Source: Sympetrum striolatum (taxonomy: Eukaryota; Arthropoda; Insecta; Odonata; Libellulidae). From it: a DNA stretch of 64,000 bases. Made by a program: the position numbers and the translations under genes. This document shows, piece by piece, positions 36,020 through 48,079 of the stretch. Where the stretch lies: assembly GCA_947579665.1 (NCBI GenBank), contig OX388349.1:20368459-20432458 (forward strand), in the 5' to 3' direction. Every line of letters starts with the position of its first letter. Position 1 is the stretch's first letter. The notes beneath the pieces were generated by a model that saw only the letters and a list, made by a program, of their open reading frames with translations, did not search any database and was not told the DNA's origin.

Positions 36020-36990
36020 ACGAATTATCTTAATGATTATGTGGAATTTGTAATGTGTGGTTGCTAATGTTACCATGTTTTTTAATATTCAGGACTAGAA
36101 GGTATTGGAGAGAATATTATCCTAAATCGTGGACTAGATTGAGGGAAGGCACGAAAAGGCTGCATTCGTCTCGAGAAAGCCTCATACTCTCAAAACCTGA
36201 CAATGATGAATGCGAAGTCATGGAAAACTTACAGAAAAGAACTCTATCGAATAATCACGCAATTAAACTAATAATAAATAATTAAACTAGTAATAATAAC
36301 TAACTACCAAATAGCTACTCCGGTTAAAAATATTTCTTCATATTTTTCAACCAATACCAGTTGGACTTTAAAGAATTGATTTCAAGAAACCAAGATAGAT
36401 TATGCACATAATCCTGAAGCAACGGATGCAGAATTAATGAGAAAGTATTTTTCCTTTGCAGCACATCAAAGGACAGCCTTTAGGATATTGACGAAGATGT
36501 ACGAGATTTAAATTATATGCTATTCGTCGAAAACAATTAGTATTAGAGAAAAGTAATATGGTATTATGTAATTGTAAATAAATTCCCGAATCTTAGAGCA
36601 GAGACACCAACGAAGGGTTCAGTTACGTATATTTAGTATATATACGTTCAAATATCATTTAAGAAGATTTAATGTATAGTTAGAATAAAGCGTAATATAT
36701 ATGTATTCTAAGAGTAATAGAATTTAATGTATTGTAGTGCATATATGTCACAGATAATTATTGTAAAATTGTTGTATGAGTGGTATGAAACGGTATTATT
36801 GATATCATTATAATTTAGATTTAGCTAATTGTCTTATATATGCTTCTGTTTTCCTATGACAATAAAATATTATTATTATTACAGCATAAGAAGTTTATTT
36901 TAGATGAATAGGATTCTTGACTTCAGATTTCCTACTGTAACCTCACACAATATATTCACTAATGCAATTTAGAATAAGAAACATTTCTTA
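36020..36990. other. AT-rich stretch with a probable retroelement tail
   Basis: The end of the block (CAATAAAATATTATTATTATTAC at 36860-36882) looks like the 3' end of a LINE or SINE on the plus strand. A 76-codon frame at 36055-36285 has no recognised domain. Confidence 0.35.
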
Positions 36991-36999
36991 TAATTTGGC

Positions 37000-37770
37000 C
37001 AGAAATTTCATCCCGCTCTCAACCCTAAAATCACCGCGAATAAAACTCGCGGATTATTATACCGAAAGGTGAAAAAGCCCTCAAAAAATTCACTCCAATC
37101 GCAGAGGCACTTTGAACTTTGAAACCATTCGCATAAAAATTTGAAACACACGAGGATTTTCGGCAACAGCTTCACTGCATGCACCCCCCAGAGAATCCTC
37201 CAAGTGTGAAACCGTTCTTACCAATCGCATCGGCTTTCAGAGAGGGCGGAAAAAACCGTCCGAACGAAAAAAAGGGGTCTTAATTTCACACGATAAACCC
37301 GCCGCGCAAATAAATACAAAACGAATCGCTCGTGAAAGAGCCCTTATACTTCCCGTTCGTTTAATCACGTCTAGCGGGCGAAACACCACACCGGCCAACC
37401 CCTTTCTCATAGCCGCTGCCCCTATCGCAAAAAAACCTTCCTTTTACCTGTACCTACTCCCGCATAACATCCCACCGAAAAATAGCCCGAAATATAAACC
37501 TCCCACCGCCCGATAAAAAAGAGCGGAGGTAAACAAAGGGAAGATGAGGGAAGGAAAAAGGGGGAAAAGTCCGGCGGAAGACACACGATGGGCGGAGGGA
37601 AAAAAACAACGACAAAAGAACGTCGGATGCGCAACACTCAACTTTGCACGCTAACGTGTGTCTCCCTGACTTTTAATTAACGCACCGCAGTGGCTGGGAA
37701 GCGATAGAGGAAGCGATGAGGGAAGGGTGAGGGGAGACTATTTTGGGACGAAATAGGGTTTGAATTTATA
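37000..37770. other. GC-richer block
   Basis: The base composition is clearly more GC-rich than its surroundings, with an A/G-rich tract at 37520-37590 and 37690-37740. Two overlapping frames on the minus strand (37422-37641) are a consequence of the pyrimidine-rich composition. It could be conserved non-coding DNA or an old element. Confidence 0.3.
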
Positions 37771-37789
37771 CTACGACGAAATTTATTCC

Positions 37790-38660
37790 CGAAATGGAAA
37801 AATAGAAAAGAAGTTGTTGAAAAAAATGTTGCAATATACAATATAATCTTAAATTCAGAAAAAAATAAGTAAATAATTAGAGATGCGGTGTCAAAAATTA
37901 ATAAGGGCAGCGATTAAATATGCAAGTTGATCGTGAATCTTGAAACGACGAGAATTTGTTTGTTACATAGTGCCATCAAAAACGTTTTAAAAATTGAAGA
38001 AACGAAAAATGATTTTAAGAAGGGAGTTTCGCTACAAACAAATCTACTCTCAAATTCAGGGAAAAATTAACCAATTTATTTAGAAACGCAGAGTTACACA
38101 TTACTAAGGTCAGCGATCAAAGATGAAAGTCGATCTTGCATTTAAAACGACGAGAAATTGTTTGCAATATGTTATCAAAGAGTGTAATAACATGACTCAT
38201 GCATGGTTGTTGAGTAAAATTTATTAAAAACAGAAACACGAAAAATGATTTGAAGAAGGGAGTTTCGCTGTATACAAAAGTATTCTCAAATTCATGTGGA
38301 AAATTAACTAATGCATTTAGAGCTGCGATACTAAATTACTATGGGCAGCGAAAGTCGTTCTTGTATCTTAAAAGGCGAGGTATTGTTTGTAATTTACATA
38401 GCATAATGCCATCAAAGTGAGAAATAACTACCACTTGAATAGTTGACGAGTAAATATATTTAAGTTTGGAATCACCAAAAAGGAATCGAAGAAATGACTG
38501 TTGCGAAAAATGTTGCTAAAATGTTGCTAAAAATGTTGATAAAATTATGCTATTTTATATAAATAAGGAAAATTAACAAATTAATTTATAGAAAAGGTGA
38601 GAACGAAAAAGGATTGAATTCGATCTTAAATGTTTAAAAGGCGAGGATTTGTTTGTAAGA
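37790..38660. repeat. Diverged tandem array, ~230-bp units
   Basis: Four units can be aligned by shared landmarks. AACGAAAAATGATTT-like words and AAGAAGGGAGTTTCGCT occur near 38000 and 38235, with weaker versions at 37790 and 38478. GCGAGGATTTGTTTG-like words occur near 37946, 38148, 38373 and 38640. Spacing varies between about 200 and 270 bp. The units have no open frame, and the array looks like an old satellite or an internally repeated element. Confidence 0.6.
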
Positions 38661-38669
38661 CGCCCAGTT

Positions 38670-39570
38670 TTGTATCAACAAAGACTTTTATGCCAAAAAA
38701 CGCCCAGTCTTATGCAAAGAGTTTAATAAATTTACCCATCCATGACGAATTATTAAAGTTACCTTATCCTATCGAAATTACTGAAGTTAAGGCTTCTTTT
38801 GTATGTATTTGTTTAAGTTAAAAGTTGATTAAATATAATGCTAATGTTTGATTTAGTAATATTTACGGCTAAAGTGGAGATTTATTGGTGCGGAATGCTA
38901 ATAAGCTCCAGATTGTGTAGTAGCTCTTGAAGTTGTGATTGTTAAGTAGAGGATATCACCGGAATCCTTAAGAATTGATAACCTATCGTCATTTTCTTCA
39001 AATTTTTGATGATCAGTAGTCCATCCTAAATAAATTTCATAAGCTTGTATGGATATCTTAAGTGTAGACTGAAATATATATTTATCTATTGGGTGCTACA
39101 GTAATAGTTCCGATGCTAAAATGATAAAGTTGGTGATACAGCTTCACCGATTTTAAGATGTTTTTATTGTACAGGAATCTGGGCCTTTGGAACTGTTGAG
39201 GATATTAAGAAATTAAGTCTTATATCTAAGTCTTATATCTGAAGAATTTATGGGGCGGTGAAAAGTATTGCGAGAGTAGTATACTACAGAACTGAAGTAC
39301 AATATATCAACCAAGCCAATTATGATAAGTGTTCTATCAATCCTTTTTCCTCAGCTAGATATGAATGTGATTTATTTAAGTATCAAGTAAAGCCGATAAC
39401 GACGAAATGAATTTATAATGCAGCATCCGTAAAAACCAGATAGAGCACTAGATAAGGATCAAAATATCAGTCGTATTTTTTCATCTACATCTTGTTTTGC
39501 TATTTATTGATATACTGGATTTATATTAGATCTCTGGGTTTCCAATTTCTTTCTACGTGAATATTTCCAT
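38670..39570. other. AT-rich stretch, nothing recognised
   Basis: No coding, RNA or repeat feature is supported. Confidence 0.3.
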
Positions 39571-39579
39571 TTGCTCTAT

Positions 39580-39960
39580 TTGAGTTAGATGCCATTTTAA
39601 AGTTTTGTCTATGTCTTTGTAAGGACCCTACAAGCTGCCATTCTGCGTGCGGCAGGGAGTGCAGGCACCATGACTCAATTTTCCTAATCGACTGTTTTCG
39701 CGTATCGTTCACTGATAAAATGAATCGGTTCGTTCTACAATCTTCTTCCCTGATCTTCCTCGCAGTATCACAACGGCCTAAGTGTCAAGGAGGTCGCATT
39801 ATATCGGTTACATCTTCTAAGAACATACTCTCTCTATGGTTCCCTACCCTGTTTGAAATAAGTTTCAATAATTTGTCTTTAAGGACGTGTTTCACGGCAG
39901 AGGGGACTTTAAATCTAAGCAACGTCATATTTAACAGCCACTTTTACTTCAATGCTGACC
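39580..39960 (-). mobile_element. CR1/L2-like LINE tail fragment
   Basis: The plus-strand words CCCTACAAGCTGCCATTC, GGCAGGGAGTGCAGGC, CCTAATCGACTG and CGCGTATCGTTCACTGATAA follow the same order as 35540-35640. The continuation to 39850 aligns with the minus-strand reverse-transcriptase C-terminus, but the frame is lost. Confidence 0.6.
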
Positions 39961-40195
39961 TTAAACTCTGACAAATTAAAAATCCCGAATCGAAATTTAA
40001 TTTTAGCCTGAATTCGAAATCAATCTTTACGAAACTAAAAAAAAAATAGTTTGAGAGATTCCCCATTATGGGGAAATCCATTCTTACGATAATTCGCGCC
40101 TTAAACTCTAAAAAACGAAAAACCACTAGTCGGGATCCTGAATTCAAAATCAATCTTCGCGAAACTAAAAATAGTTTGAGAGAATCTGCGTCACG
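39960..40195. repeat. Two-copy tandem duplication (~130-140 bp)
   Basis: TTAAACTCT...AATCCTGAATTC..AAATCAATCTT..CGAAACTAAAAA..TAGTTTGAGAGA occurs twice, at about 39960-40065 and 40101-40180. The copies have diverged slightly. Confidence 0.7.
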
Positions 40196-40299
40196 CGGAA
40201 AGTCAGCGCTGGGTACGGACGGTAGAGAGTAAACGGAAGAGAAAAGTGTAAGGGGAGGCTCGAGAGAGAAAACAAGCCCGATAATATCTATTTCCTCGC

Positions 40300-40840
40300 G
40301 GACACGGCTCACACACGGGTACAGCCCTAAAGAGGGGGCGTACCCTTAGTATTTAGAGCGTTCCGTCGGAATGTTTGCGCTAGGACGTACACCGAGAGGC
40401 ATTATATTTCCGGCGAGCGTTCTGCAGACCGGGAGGTCATCGAAGGCCACGGAGGGCCCGTTTTTATTCCACGGCCCCGCCCATTCTCGAGAGGAAAGCG
40501 CCGCTGAGGATGTCGGGAGTTTTTTCGGCGGGAGAAGAATTTATTCCGATGTGGTCGGAGGATAGTTAAGGGGCCGAGGGAATAATTTTTGAGTGCCTCC
40601 GGGAGATGCATAGAAATGGGGCGTGGGTGGGAGTCGACTTAATGAAAGGGTTTGTGTTTTGGGGGCTTCCGTTTGGAGAAAGGGGTGGAAGGGGACATTA
40701 AGATACGTGGGGAAGGGTTAGAGAGAAAGGGGCTCAGAGGGGAGATGAAAAAAGGGTTATAGATGAATAGGGGAAAGGATTGTGTGGAAAAAAACACAGA
40801 AAAAGGATATGCGGACGTAGGAAAGTGTAGCTTCCAACAT
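40300..40840. other. GC-rich then purine-rich block
   Basis: Positions 40320-40570 are CpG-containing and GC-rich. Positions 40600-40800 are strongly G/A-biased on the plus strand. The two small overlapping frames lack domains. The block may be conserved non-coding or promoter DNA, but I see no core promoter. Confidence 0.3.
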
Positions 40841-40849
40841 ACGAGAAAC

Positions 40850-41840
40850 CTGATGATATGTTTTTAACCGTCGTAAATATGATCATGTTTCCAAACTTCA
40901 TTGCAAATGTCGTGGCTTTCTCTCATTAGAAGAAGGAAGTTCATGCTCGGATTTTTGTTTTCTTGCTGTTCAAATATTCGGAACCATGCTATATTTCTGC
41001 CCTTTTCACTCGCAAAAGGCTGCTTTCTACCAGTACTAGATTAACATGAAGTGTACCCGAGCAATTTACATATCCTACCCCTTGATCAAACATTTTCCTT
41101 AATTTAGTAAATAAATTGGTTAATATTTACAAGAGCAAAACTGCCGTAAGGAGGATATTACATTTTATTTAATTTAAAATCAACAGTCTCAGGCGACGTC
41201 TTGTGGAAATACGTCATGATGAAAATAACAAAATTTCCACAGTATAAAATACTGTGGAAAAAGTACAAATTTTGTTATTTTCATCATTTATTTAATTTGA
41301 TGTGAAGATATTAACAATTTGTTTCACAGGAAAACTACAGTACATATCTAAGTTCTGGGCACATAATTTTTAATCCGATAGATGCACGCTTTTACATGTC
41401 ACTTTTAAGTCAATTCTTACCACCATCCATTAAAACCTAAAAATTTCGATTATAAGTCCCTCCCACTATAAAACATAATAATAGCAATTCAAGCGCTACT
41501 TCAATTATAACGTCCGATTTACACGGCATATATGGCCCTTTGCTATGTTATGTGGGGAGAGGATATGACCGAAAAGTAAAACAATGTGATACGGAAAAAG
41601 TCTACAAATTACACATGAAACTTTTAGTCGCTGAATGAAAAATGGCTGTTGAAATTGAGAATTAAAAATTACAATATGCATTAGGTGAATTTCCTGTCAC
41701 GAGTGCTATATCGGTTTAATTAATTAATTATGAACAATTCAATTTAAATGAAAACATTCCAACTAATAACGCATTTGACCCTTTTTCGCGGTAGAGAATT
41801 TTACATAGGAAACAAGTTCAGGCTTCACTTGGTGGTAATG
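40850..41840. other. AT-rich stretch
   Basis: It contains only the hairpin at 41216-41287, annotated separately. Confidence 0.3.
41216..41287. repeat. Nested hairpin
   Basis: ATGATGAAAATAACAAAATT at 41216-41235 is exactly complementary to 41268-41287. Inside it a second stem TCCACAGTA / TACTGTGGA surrounds TAAAA. It may be a tiny foldback element. Confidence 0.7.
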
Positions 41841-41847
41841 ACATACA

Positions 41848-42022
41848 CTGAGATGTGACATAATAAAACTTTTACTTTACCACAAATTATTATTTAAAAA
41901 ACGACCAGGTTTCGCAGCAGTGCTGCATCATCACCTGATGATGCAGCACTGCTGCGAAACCTGGTCGTTTTTTTAAATAATAATTTGTGGTAAAGTAAAA
42001 GTTTTATTATGTCACATCTCAG
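41848..42022. repeat. 175-bp near-perfect palindrome
   Basis: Positions 41848-41933 and 41936-42022 are reverse complements across 86 bases, with a two-base centre. The only difference is one extra T in the T run of the right arm. The inner part (GATGATGCAGCACTGCTGCGAAACCTGG) is of the GAAG/GATG...GCGAAACCTGGTCG type found at ends of retroelements, so the structure may be two element ends joined head to head. Confidence 0.85.
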
Positions 42023-42689
42023 AGAATTTTACTTTTAATGTTTCTTGCTGCTGAAACGGAAAGAGTTCTGTCTGTTTTGATAACGGGATTTCAAATGTCA
42101 AATTAATTAATTTCATCATTGAATATAACAGGAGGAAATGAAAAATTAATTGGAATTGATGATCACCAGTTAGCATAATCATGTCAAAGCATCCTACGAT
42201 GACAATAGTCAAAAATTTAAATTGAGGTTAATATTATTTTATGAAATTAAGAATTTTCACAAATGTTTCCAGATGTCAATATTAATTTAATTTTACCAAT
42301 TTGAAATCCAAATAAACAATAATTTGAGAAAAATATCACACGCAGAAATAGTTTTTGAAAGCCAAGTTCCCTTTTTAACTATTCTACATTGATTAGGTAA
42401 AAATATCGTTCTCTACTCTCCCAGATTTCACAGTACTTTGTGTTATAATTTCTATTACAAAGATTACTCAATGTTTAGCGTCCCAAGAACATAGATTTTA
42501 TTTATAGAACGTTGACGTGTCAATGCACTGGTATGTATGTATAATGAACGACTTCTAAAGAAAGTAACTGTAGGTAGAATGCAAGGAAAATGTCTGAGGA
42601 GAGGAGAATTGCGAAAGTTGTTATTTGACATAAGTAAGCTAGCAAGGAAAGAAAGAAATGGTATTGAAAACTGAGTTATATGATAATAA

Positions 42690-43520
42690 GAGTCACAAAT
42701 ATACCTTAAGCTGTCAAAAAACTGAGAAGAAGTCTTGACGTACGTTTCGCTACTACGTGTAGCATCTTCAGAAGAAAGAATATGACTAAAAGTTAACCAG
42801 AAGACAGCGAGCAGAGAGGAGAAAACAAAAGGGAATCGCTAGGCGAGATCGATCAGACTGAACAAAGATCTGTCGAAATCAGTGTCGAAGTTCATTAGAT
42901 GTTCCCGATTTTTATAAATGAATAAATTTTCCCAAGAGTCCAAACCTGAATTTGAAATGTGAACGAGGCTTAAATGATCAACAGTAATATTATGTGCAGA
43001 ATCAATCATATGTTTTGCAACAGCCGAATTAAAAAATCTCCCAGATCTGAAGTGAGCAAAATGCTCTTTAAAACCTAATGATAGCTCTTCTCCTTGTTTG
43101 GCCAATATATTTTAAATCGCAATCTGGGCATGAAATGCAGTAGATGTCAGAATTATGAAGCAATTCAACCTTGTCCTTGACTGAACCTAGCAAATTCTTT
43201 AAGTTAATATCATTATAATAGCATACTTTGAGATTATTGTGTTTAAAAATAGTGGAAAGACCTTTAGTTAATGATGGGAAATACAATATTTTAATAAATT
43301 TTGAGCGTGGAACATCAAGAGCTTGAGAAAGAGTAGAGCATTGACTAATCAATCTCTTAAATTTATGCCTATTAACTAAAATATTAATTAATGAAGAGTC
43401 GTAACCCAGCATATCAGCAGTATTTTTAATGAAACTTAATTCCTTATTATAACCAGTATTATCTAGAGGTAGGTTCACAAGTCTGTGAACAAGATGATGA
43501 AAAGCTGCATGTCTGTGAGT
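42690..43520 (-). mobile_element. Penelope-like element, 3' part with GIY-YIG endonuclease
   Basis: On the minus strand the frame entering at about 43515 reads HRHAAFHHLVHRLVNLPL and runs on through the 136-codon frame 43068-43478. This is the end of a Penelope-type reverse transcriptase followed by a GIY-YIG endonuclease: DIYCISCPDCDLKYIGQTRR holds the IY and YIG motifs and the Cys pair. The endonuclease continues in another frame (42839-43105) with FKEHFAHFRSGRFFNSAVAKH, so one frameshift separates the YIG part from the downstream catalytic region. The tail (42735-42775 on the plus strand, CGTTTCGCTACTACGTGTAG) has the GAAGATGCTAC..GAAACG pattern of such elements. The 5' part of the reverse transcriptase is missing, and the copy is dead. 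Confidence 0.85.
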
Positions 43521-43529
43521 TTTGAGTTA

Positions 43530-44190
43530 TGTGAGCCTGAAGAAAGGTAGAATATTCATGTATGCATAGATCCTACATAGTTTAGCAGATTCACTCACCG
43601 ACCTAACGCTATTAAAACCTTTTACTTATCTAAGCGGAAACTATAATAATCAGGACTTAATTTGGGTCGAAAGATAATTCTTGACGTTGATGTCAATGTA
43701 GCTGATCGTATTATTGGCGTTATTTCGCGCAAACATGTTGACAGTGGTGTCGCATATAGTGGTGTATTTCAGTAGTTAACTTATCCGAAAGAAAATCTAT
43801 TATTGATCATTTGTACCGCCTTGAAGGAAAATCTTTGTGATAGTGGAATCAGTGGAACATCTTTGCGCAACCTTCATGGATTACTTAAAATGGGTTATCC
43901 TTTATAGATGCGGATGAGCAATTCATAAATTTGGCTTTGTCCAATAAAAATTCAATAAACTTAAAGAAATAGCCCAAGATCAATGTTACATCGTTATGCC
44001 CCCCTAGAGTATACATATTGTGTACGTGGCCTTGCTGAAATTACCGTAATCGTGAATTTGGAAAGGAGTAGTGAAAAATAATAAATTTTCCAAAAAATTG
44101 CAAAAACAGATTAGTGAGCGTTGCTCAGCTGTTTTAAAGACACAGGATGGGAATCTGTGCAAGGCAGAGGGTTTAGAAAAAGATATTTAC
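43530..44190. other. Spacer between retroelements
   Basis: The segment 44010-44090 (GAGTATACATATTGTGTACG, CCTTGCTGAAATTACCG) reappears at 50567-50650, so it is probably part of a dispersed repeat, perhaps the 5' region of the LINE that follows. Confidence 0.4.
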
Positions 44191-44199
44191 TTAAATTTA

Positions 44200-46460
44200 C
44201 TTCATAACTTCAGAGAAGTTCATCCTCGGAGAATATTACGGATATTATGTCACTTATCTGTTATAAAGGAAGTGATTTCAATCTTCCAGACATAGACTGG
44301 AATAATCGTACCGCAAAGCAAAGAGTCAAAGACTTCGAATCATGTAAATGTACTCTATAAAACCCACTAAAGCCAAGCAGGAAAGTAGCCAACTAAGGAC
44401 AACAATATTCTTGATCTTCTCTTAAATATCGTTCCTCAGCTGATAGAGAACATTTCGATTGACGAAGGTCTTTAAGATCACAAAGGCGTTTTCGTAGACA
44501 CTCAGGTAAATCTTAACAAGTATAAAATATCTAAACGTATTATTTGACTCCATTCGAAAACGGATTCCAAGGGATTCAACGTAAAACTGAAAAACGACAT
44601 TAATTCATTTGAGTTGCATGTAAGCAATAATAACTCTTAGGAAATATGTAAAAACTTCTCCGAGATGATGAATAACAATATAGATTAGTTTATACTTTCG
44701 AAATATTCTAAACGTTAATACAATCCAGATGGTACAATTTAGACGTTTGGAAGCCTTTTCGAAAACTGAGCTTCACACGAAAGAAGAAAGGGCTTTACGA
44801 GAAAATATCAGCCTGTTTCAAATCCCTCAAAACTATAGTAGATGAGGAAAAGAAAGCAAAATCCGAGAGCAGACGAGCTATGCGGAACGGCCACCGCAAC
44901 TTTCAGCTGACATTTCTTGGGGAATGTTTAGAGGAGGACCCTACAGCCATCTGGTCTTACGTTAGAGAGGTGCAGTAAAAGATACAAACACTTAAGCTCG
45001 TAAAGGGATAGCGTTGGTTAAATTATTTCTGATTCGTAGGAAAAATATTAACATGCTAAACGAAGTTTACTAAAGTCTATTCACGTCCAATCGTAACAAA
45101 GATACCCTCTCGAATAATAATGCTCCGGAGTCTATTTCACATATAAGTACGTCAAATAAATTTTACAAGAGATAGAATCATTAAAATCTGGCAAAACAAT
45201 TCAGTAGAATAAGTCGCCAGCGAAGTAAGATAATCCGGAATGAGTGTTAAAAGAACTGGCACGAAAAGTCGCCCCATATCTCATAGCTACATTTTATAAA
45301 TCGACGATGGAAGGGTTTTAATTGATTATGAATTAGCTAATGGTATGCCTGATTATTAAAGCAGATCAAAGAAGGACATAGGAAATTTATCATTAACTTT
45401 GCTGTCCGACAAAGTAGTGGATCATATTGTTATAAGCTCACTCGTGAGATTTTTAGATAGCAATCGATTCCTAATTGTGGGCATAAATTGATTGAAATAC
45501 CTAAAATAGCGGGTATTAATAAGGAAGTAATCGACTTGACTGAGAGTTTTGTCTACGAGAGGGGATAACAAGTCGTACTTAGTTTTAGTTCAAATTGAGT
45601 CAAAGTTAGAAGTACCTTAGGGTAGCGTACTTCGAATTTTCCTTTTCTTAATTTATATCAATGACTTGAGAAACGTGATAGTGAGTATGTTTGTGGAGGA
45701 TTCGGTAATACATAGAAAAATATCAAACGAGGTAGACCGTCTCTCACAAACGATTTAGTATACATTCAAAGGTGGTGCGAAAAATGGCAATTTTAATGTA
45801 AGTAAAACCGTATTTAAATTTTTCGAAAGGAACAATTGCGTCCAAATCACCATAATGACATAAATGACATAATTATAAAAGGTGTAGATTCAGTTGAAAA
45901 TCTCGGGGTAAAAGTCTACGAAACTTACTTATAATTTAATTTCGAAATATCTGCGGCAAAGCAATTAAAAGGCTTGGTTTGTAAAGTGCATTGCTGGTGA
46001 ATGCTATGAAAAGGTTAAAGAGGTTATTTCACCTTAGTAATGGCCAATTTGGAATATAAAGCAAGTATATCGGGTCATGGAGATGAATCGCGAACTTTAG
46101 AATGTGCAGAGAAAGACAATAATTTTGTTAAAAATACCTAGACGAAAAAGCAAGCGTTAAAATATGCTCTCAGAGGCAGGTTGGGAATTCTTAAAAGACG
46201 GGAGATTGGAAGTGAGGCTGCGATTGCAGGATAATTTCTCGGAACGCACATTTGCGAGGGATACAACTGGTACCATGCAACCCCGTTGCTTTACTTAATA
46301 AGCGTAAATTAAGATAAATATATACGATAATAAGTCGTTTAAAAATTCATTCATTCCGCGAACGATATGCTATAATAACGGAGCAGAAAGTTGTTCAAAC
46401 AACTAGTGTTTACACCTCCTGTCAAACTCAGAGAAAGGATAGGGTATTTGTGTTGATGTA
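44200..46460 (+). mobile_element. Degenerate CR1/L2-like LINE with endonuclease and reverse transcriptase remnants
   Basis: Several frames on the plus strand give the family order. SDFNLPDIDWN (about 44268-44303) and NILDLLLNIVPQLIENISID (about 44405) are the end of an apurinic-type endonuclease. FKSLKTIVDEEKKAKSESRR, LEEDPTAIWSYVREVQ (about 44815-44980) precede the reverse transcriptase. FLFLIYINDLRN, MFVEDSVIHRKI (about 45640-45720) correspond to the catalytic region, where the FADD motif has become FVED. VENLGVKVYE and AGWEFLKDGRLEVRLRL (to about 46230) form the thumb and C-terminus. Frameshifts and stops are many. The same C-terminal pattern is seen at 35530-36010, so all belong to one family. 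The copy is non-functional. Confidence 0.8.
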
Positions 46461-46469
46461 GATATAAGC

Positions 46470-47480
46470 CTTAGTACATATAAAGTCAGAGAAATAGATG
46501 CTGGAACATTATAGTATTATATTTTTCCACAAACTATAAGCAAGGTAGGAAGCTAAGCATTGTAATAGAATTAAACGATGTGAGATATGTTTCTTGAATT
46601 TTGTGAAATTATAATATCTGATTATATTTAATAAATGCAACTACAAGAAATAGCTTTTTCAGAAAAATTGCAATTCCAATCGTTGAGATAATAAATTGAT
46701 AATTAATCAAGCCCATGCGAGGAAGTTTATAAACCCAAAAATTGGAAGTACGCTATTGTTTTTAAATTATACTAAAATTACTACATCCTCTTGATAGACC
46801 ATATTTAAACAAAATTTATTGCATGAGAGATTGGGATGTAATTATGGGCTCTACCTTCTGAAAAAATTCCTATTACTAACGCTTCATATATGTTTTCCAT
46901 ACTTTCCCATATCTTTGTTATCTATTTAGTTATTCTACCATTAAATTTTTTATCCAGTTCCAAGTTTACTCTTGGACTTATACTAGTACTTTCTTATATA
47001 TACTTATATGTAGATACTTAATATATAGACGTCCTTCATAGATTAAAAACTTATAACTCAAGAGAGTTACAAAAGTAATTGTTTCCTTGGAGTCTGTTGC
47101 AACGTATTTTACTAGATAGATATATTCTATGTGGTAATTAGTTCTACCTATATATTCTGAATGAAGTTACTTTCCAATAATTTAGTAGTCTAACATATTT
47201 TGAATAAATAACAATAATTTCCAAAATTATCATTGAAGTAAGTGTATATGTAACGACATAAATTATTATAATTTAATATTATTTAATTATTAAAATTTTC
47301 TCAGGGTGTAATAACATTGAATTCACTAGTCATTCAATGTCTTTATGCCAATGTTTTCTCATCTACACGGCAGATCATTACCAAGTATGGCGTTAACCTG
47401 AACGAGATCATACTCTATACTTCATGTACCGACGATCTGGCAGTTATCTTCATATTCACAAAATGATGAAGGGAAGGGAG
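46470..47480. other. AT-rich stretch, nothing recognised
   Basis: No feature can be supported. Confidence 0.3.
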
Positions 47481-47484
47481 AATT

Positions 47485-47800
47485 TGGGGGGATAACCTAA
47501 CACCCTAATGAGTGGACCCGGCCGTGTCAAGGTGGCGTGCAATGAAGTTCACCCCATGCCTAGGGTCCCTTCTTTACCACCTATCTCCGGTACCGCGAGA
47601 TCCGACCTTATAGACAAAAGGATCGAACAGGAGTTATTGAGGACAGAACTCAACTCCTGCATAAGAAGGTGAAAGAAAGGGCCCTGAAAGAGATGCCTGC
47701 ATCTGTAGGCCTTTCGGCTAGGGCTGAGAGAAGTAAGGCATTACTACCCTCCTCCCCTGCAGAAGAGGTGGTTAGTACATATAGATATTCTTTCTAAACT
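47485..47800 (+). pseudogene. GC-rich coding-like island, unidentified
   Basis: In strongly AT-rich surroundings this block is GC-rich and has two consecutive coding-like frames: DLIDKRIEQELLRTELNSC ending in a stop near 47671, then in another frame KERALKEMPASVGLSARAE and ...LLPSSPAEEVVSTYRYSF to a stop near 47798. The composition and the charged helical character fit a retroelement ORF1 or a host exon relic, but I recognise no family. Confidence 0.35.
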
Positions 47801-47845
47801 AAAGCTACCAGACATTGTTACCACCATATTAAATTTCAAACTGGT

Positions 47846-48072
47846 AGCAATTGAATACTATTTTTCTGAACATTCAGCTAAGATTGTAAGAAAACTTATT
47901 ATTAATATTATATGATTAATTGCTTACACTGAAATGGCAGTTCAGCATTGATTTATATATATTTGAGTATGAAAGCAATTGAATTAGCAATTAGTAATTA
48001 GCAATTTTTCTGAATATTCAGCAAAGATTGTAAGGAAAATTATTAATAATATTATATAATTAATAACTTAAA
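47846..48072. repeat. Two-copy tandem duplication
   Basis: AGCAATT...TTTTTCTGAACATTCAGC.AAGATTGTAAG..AA..TTATTA occurs at about 47849-47935 and again at 47976-48072, diverged and with AT-rich expansion. Confidence 0.55.
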
Positions 48073-48079
48073 TTGAGAG

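Noticed and set aside
37422..37641. Two overlapping minus-strand frames rich in Phe, Pro and Ser
   Set aside because: They reflect the pyrimidine-rich strand of a GC-rich block and do not resemble protein.
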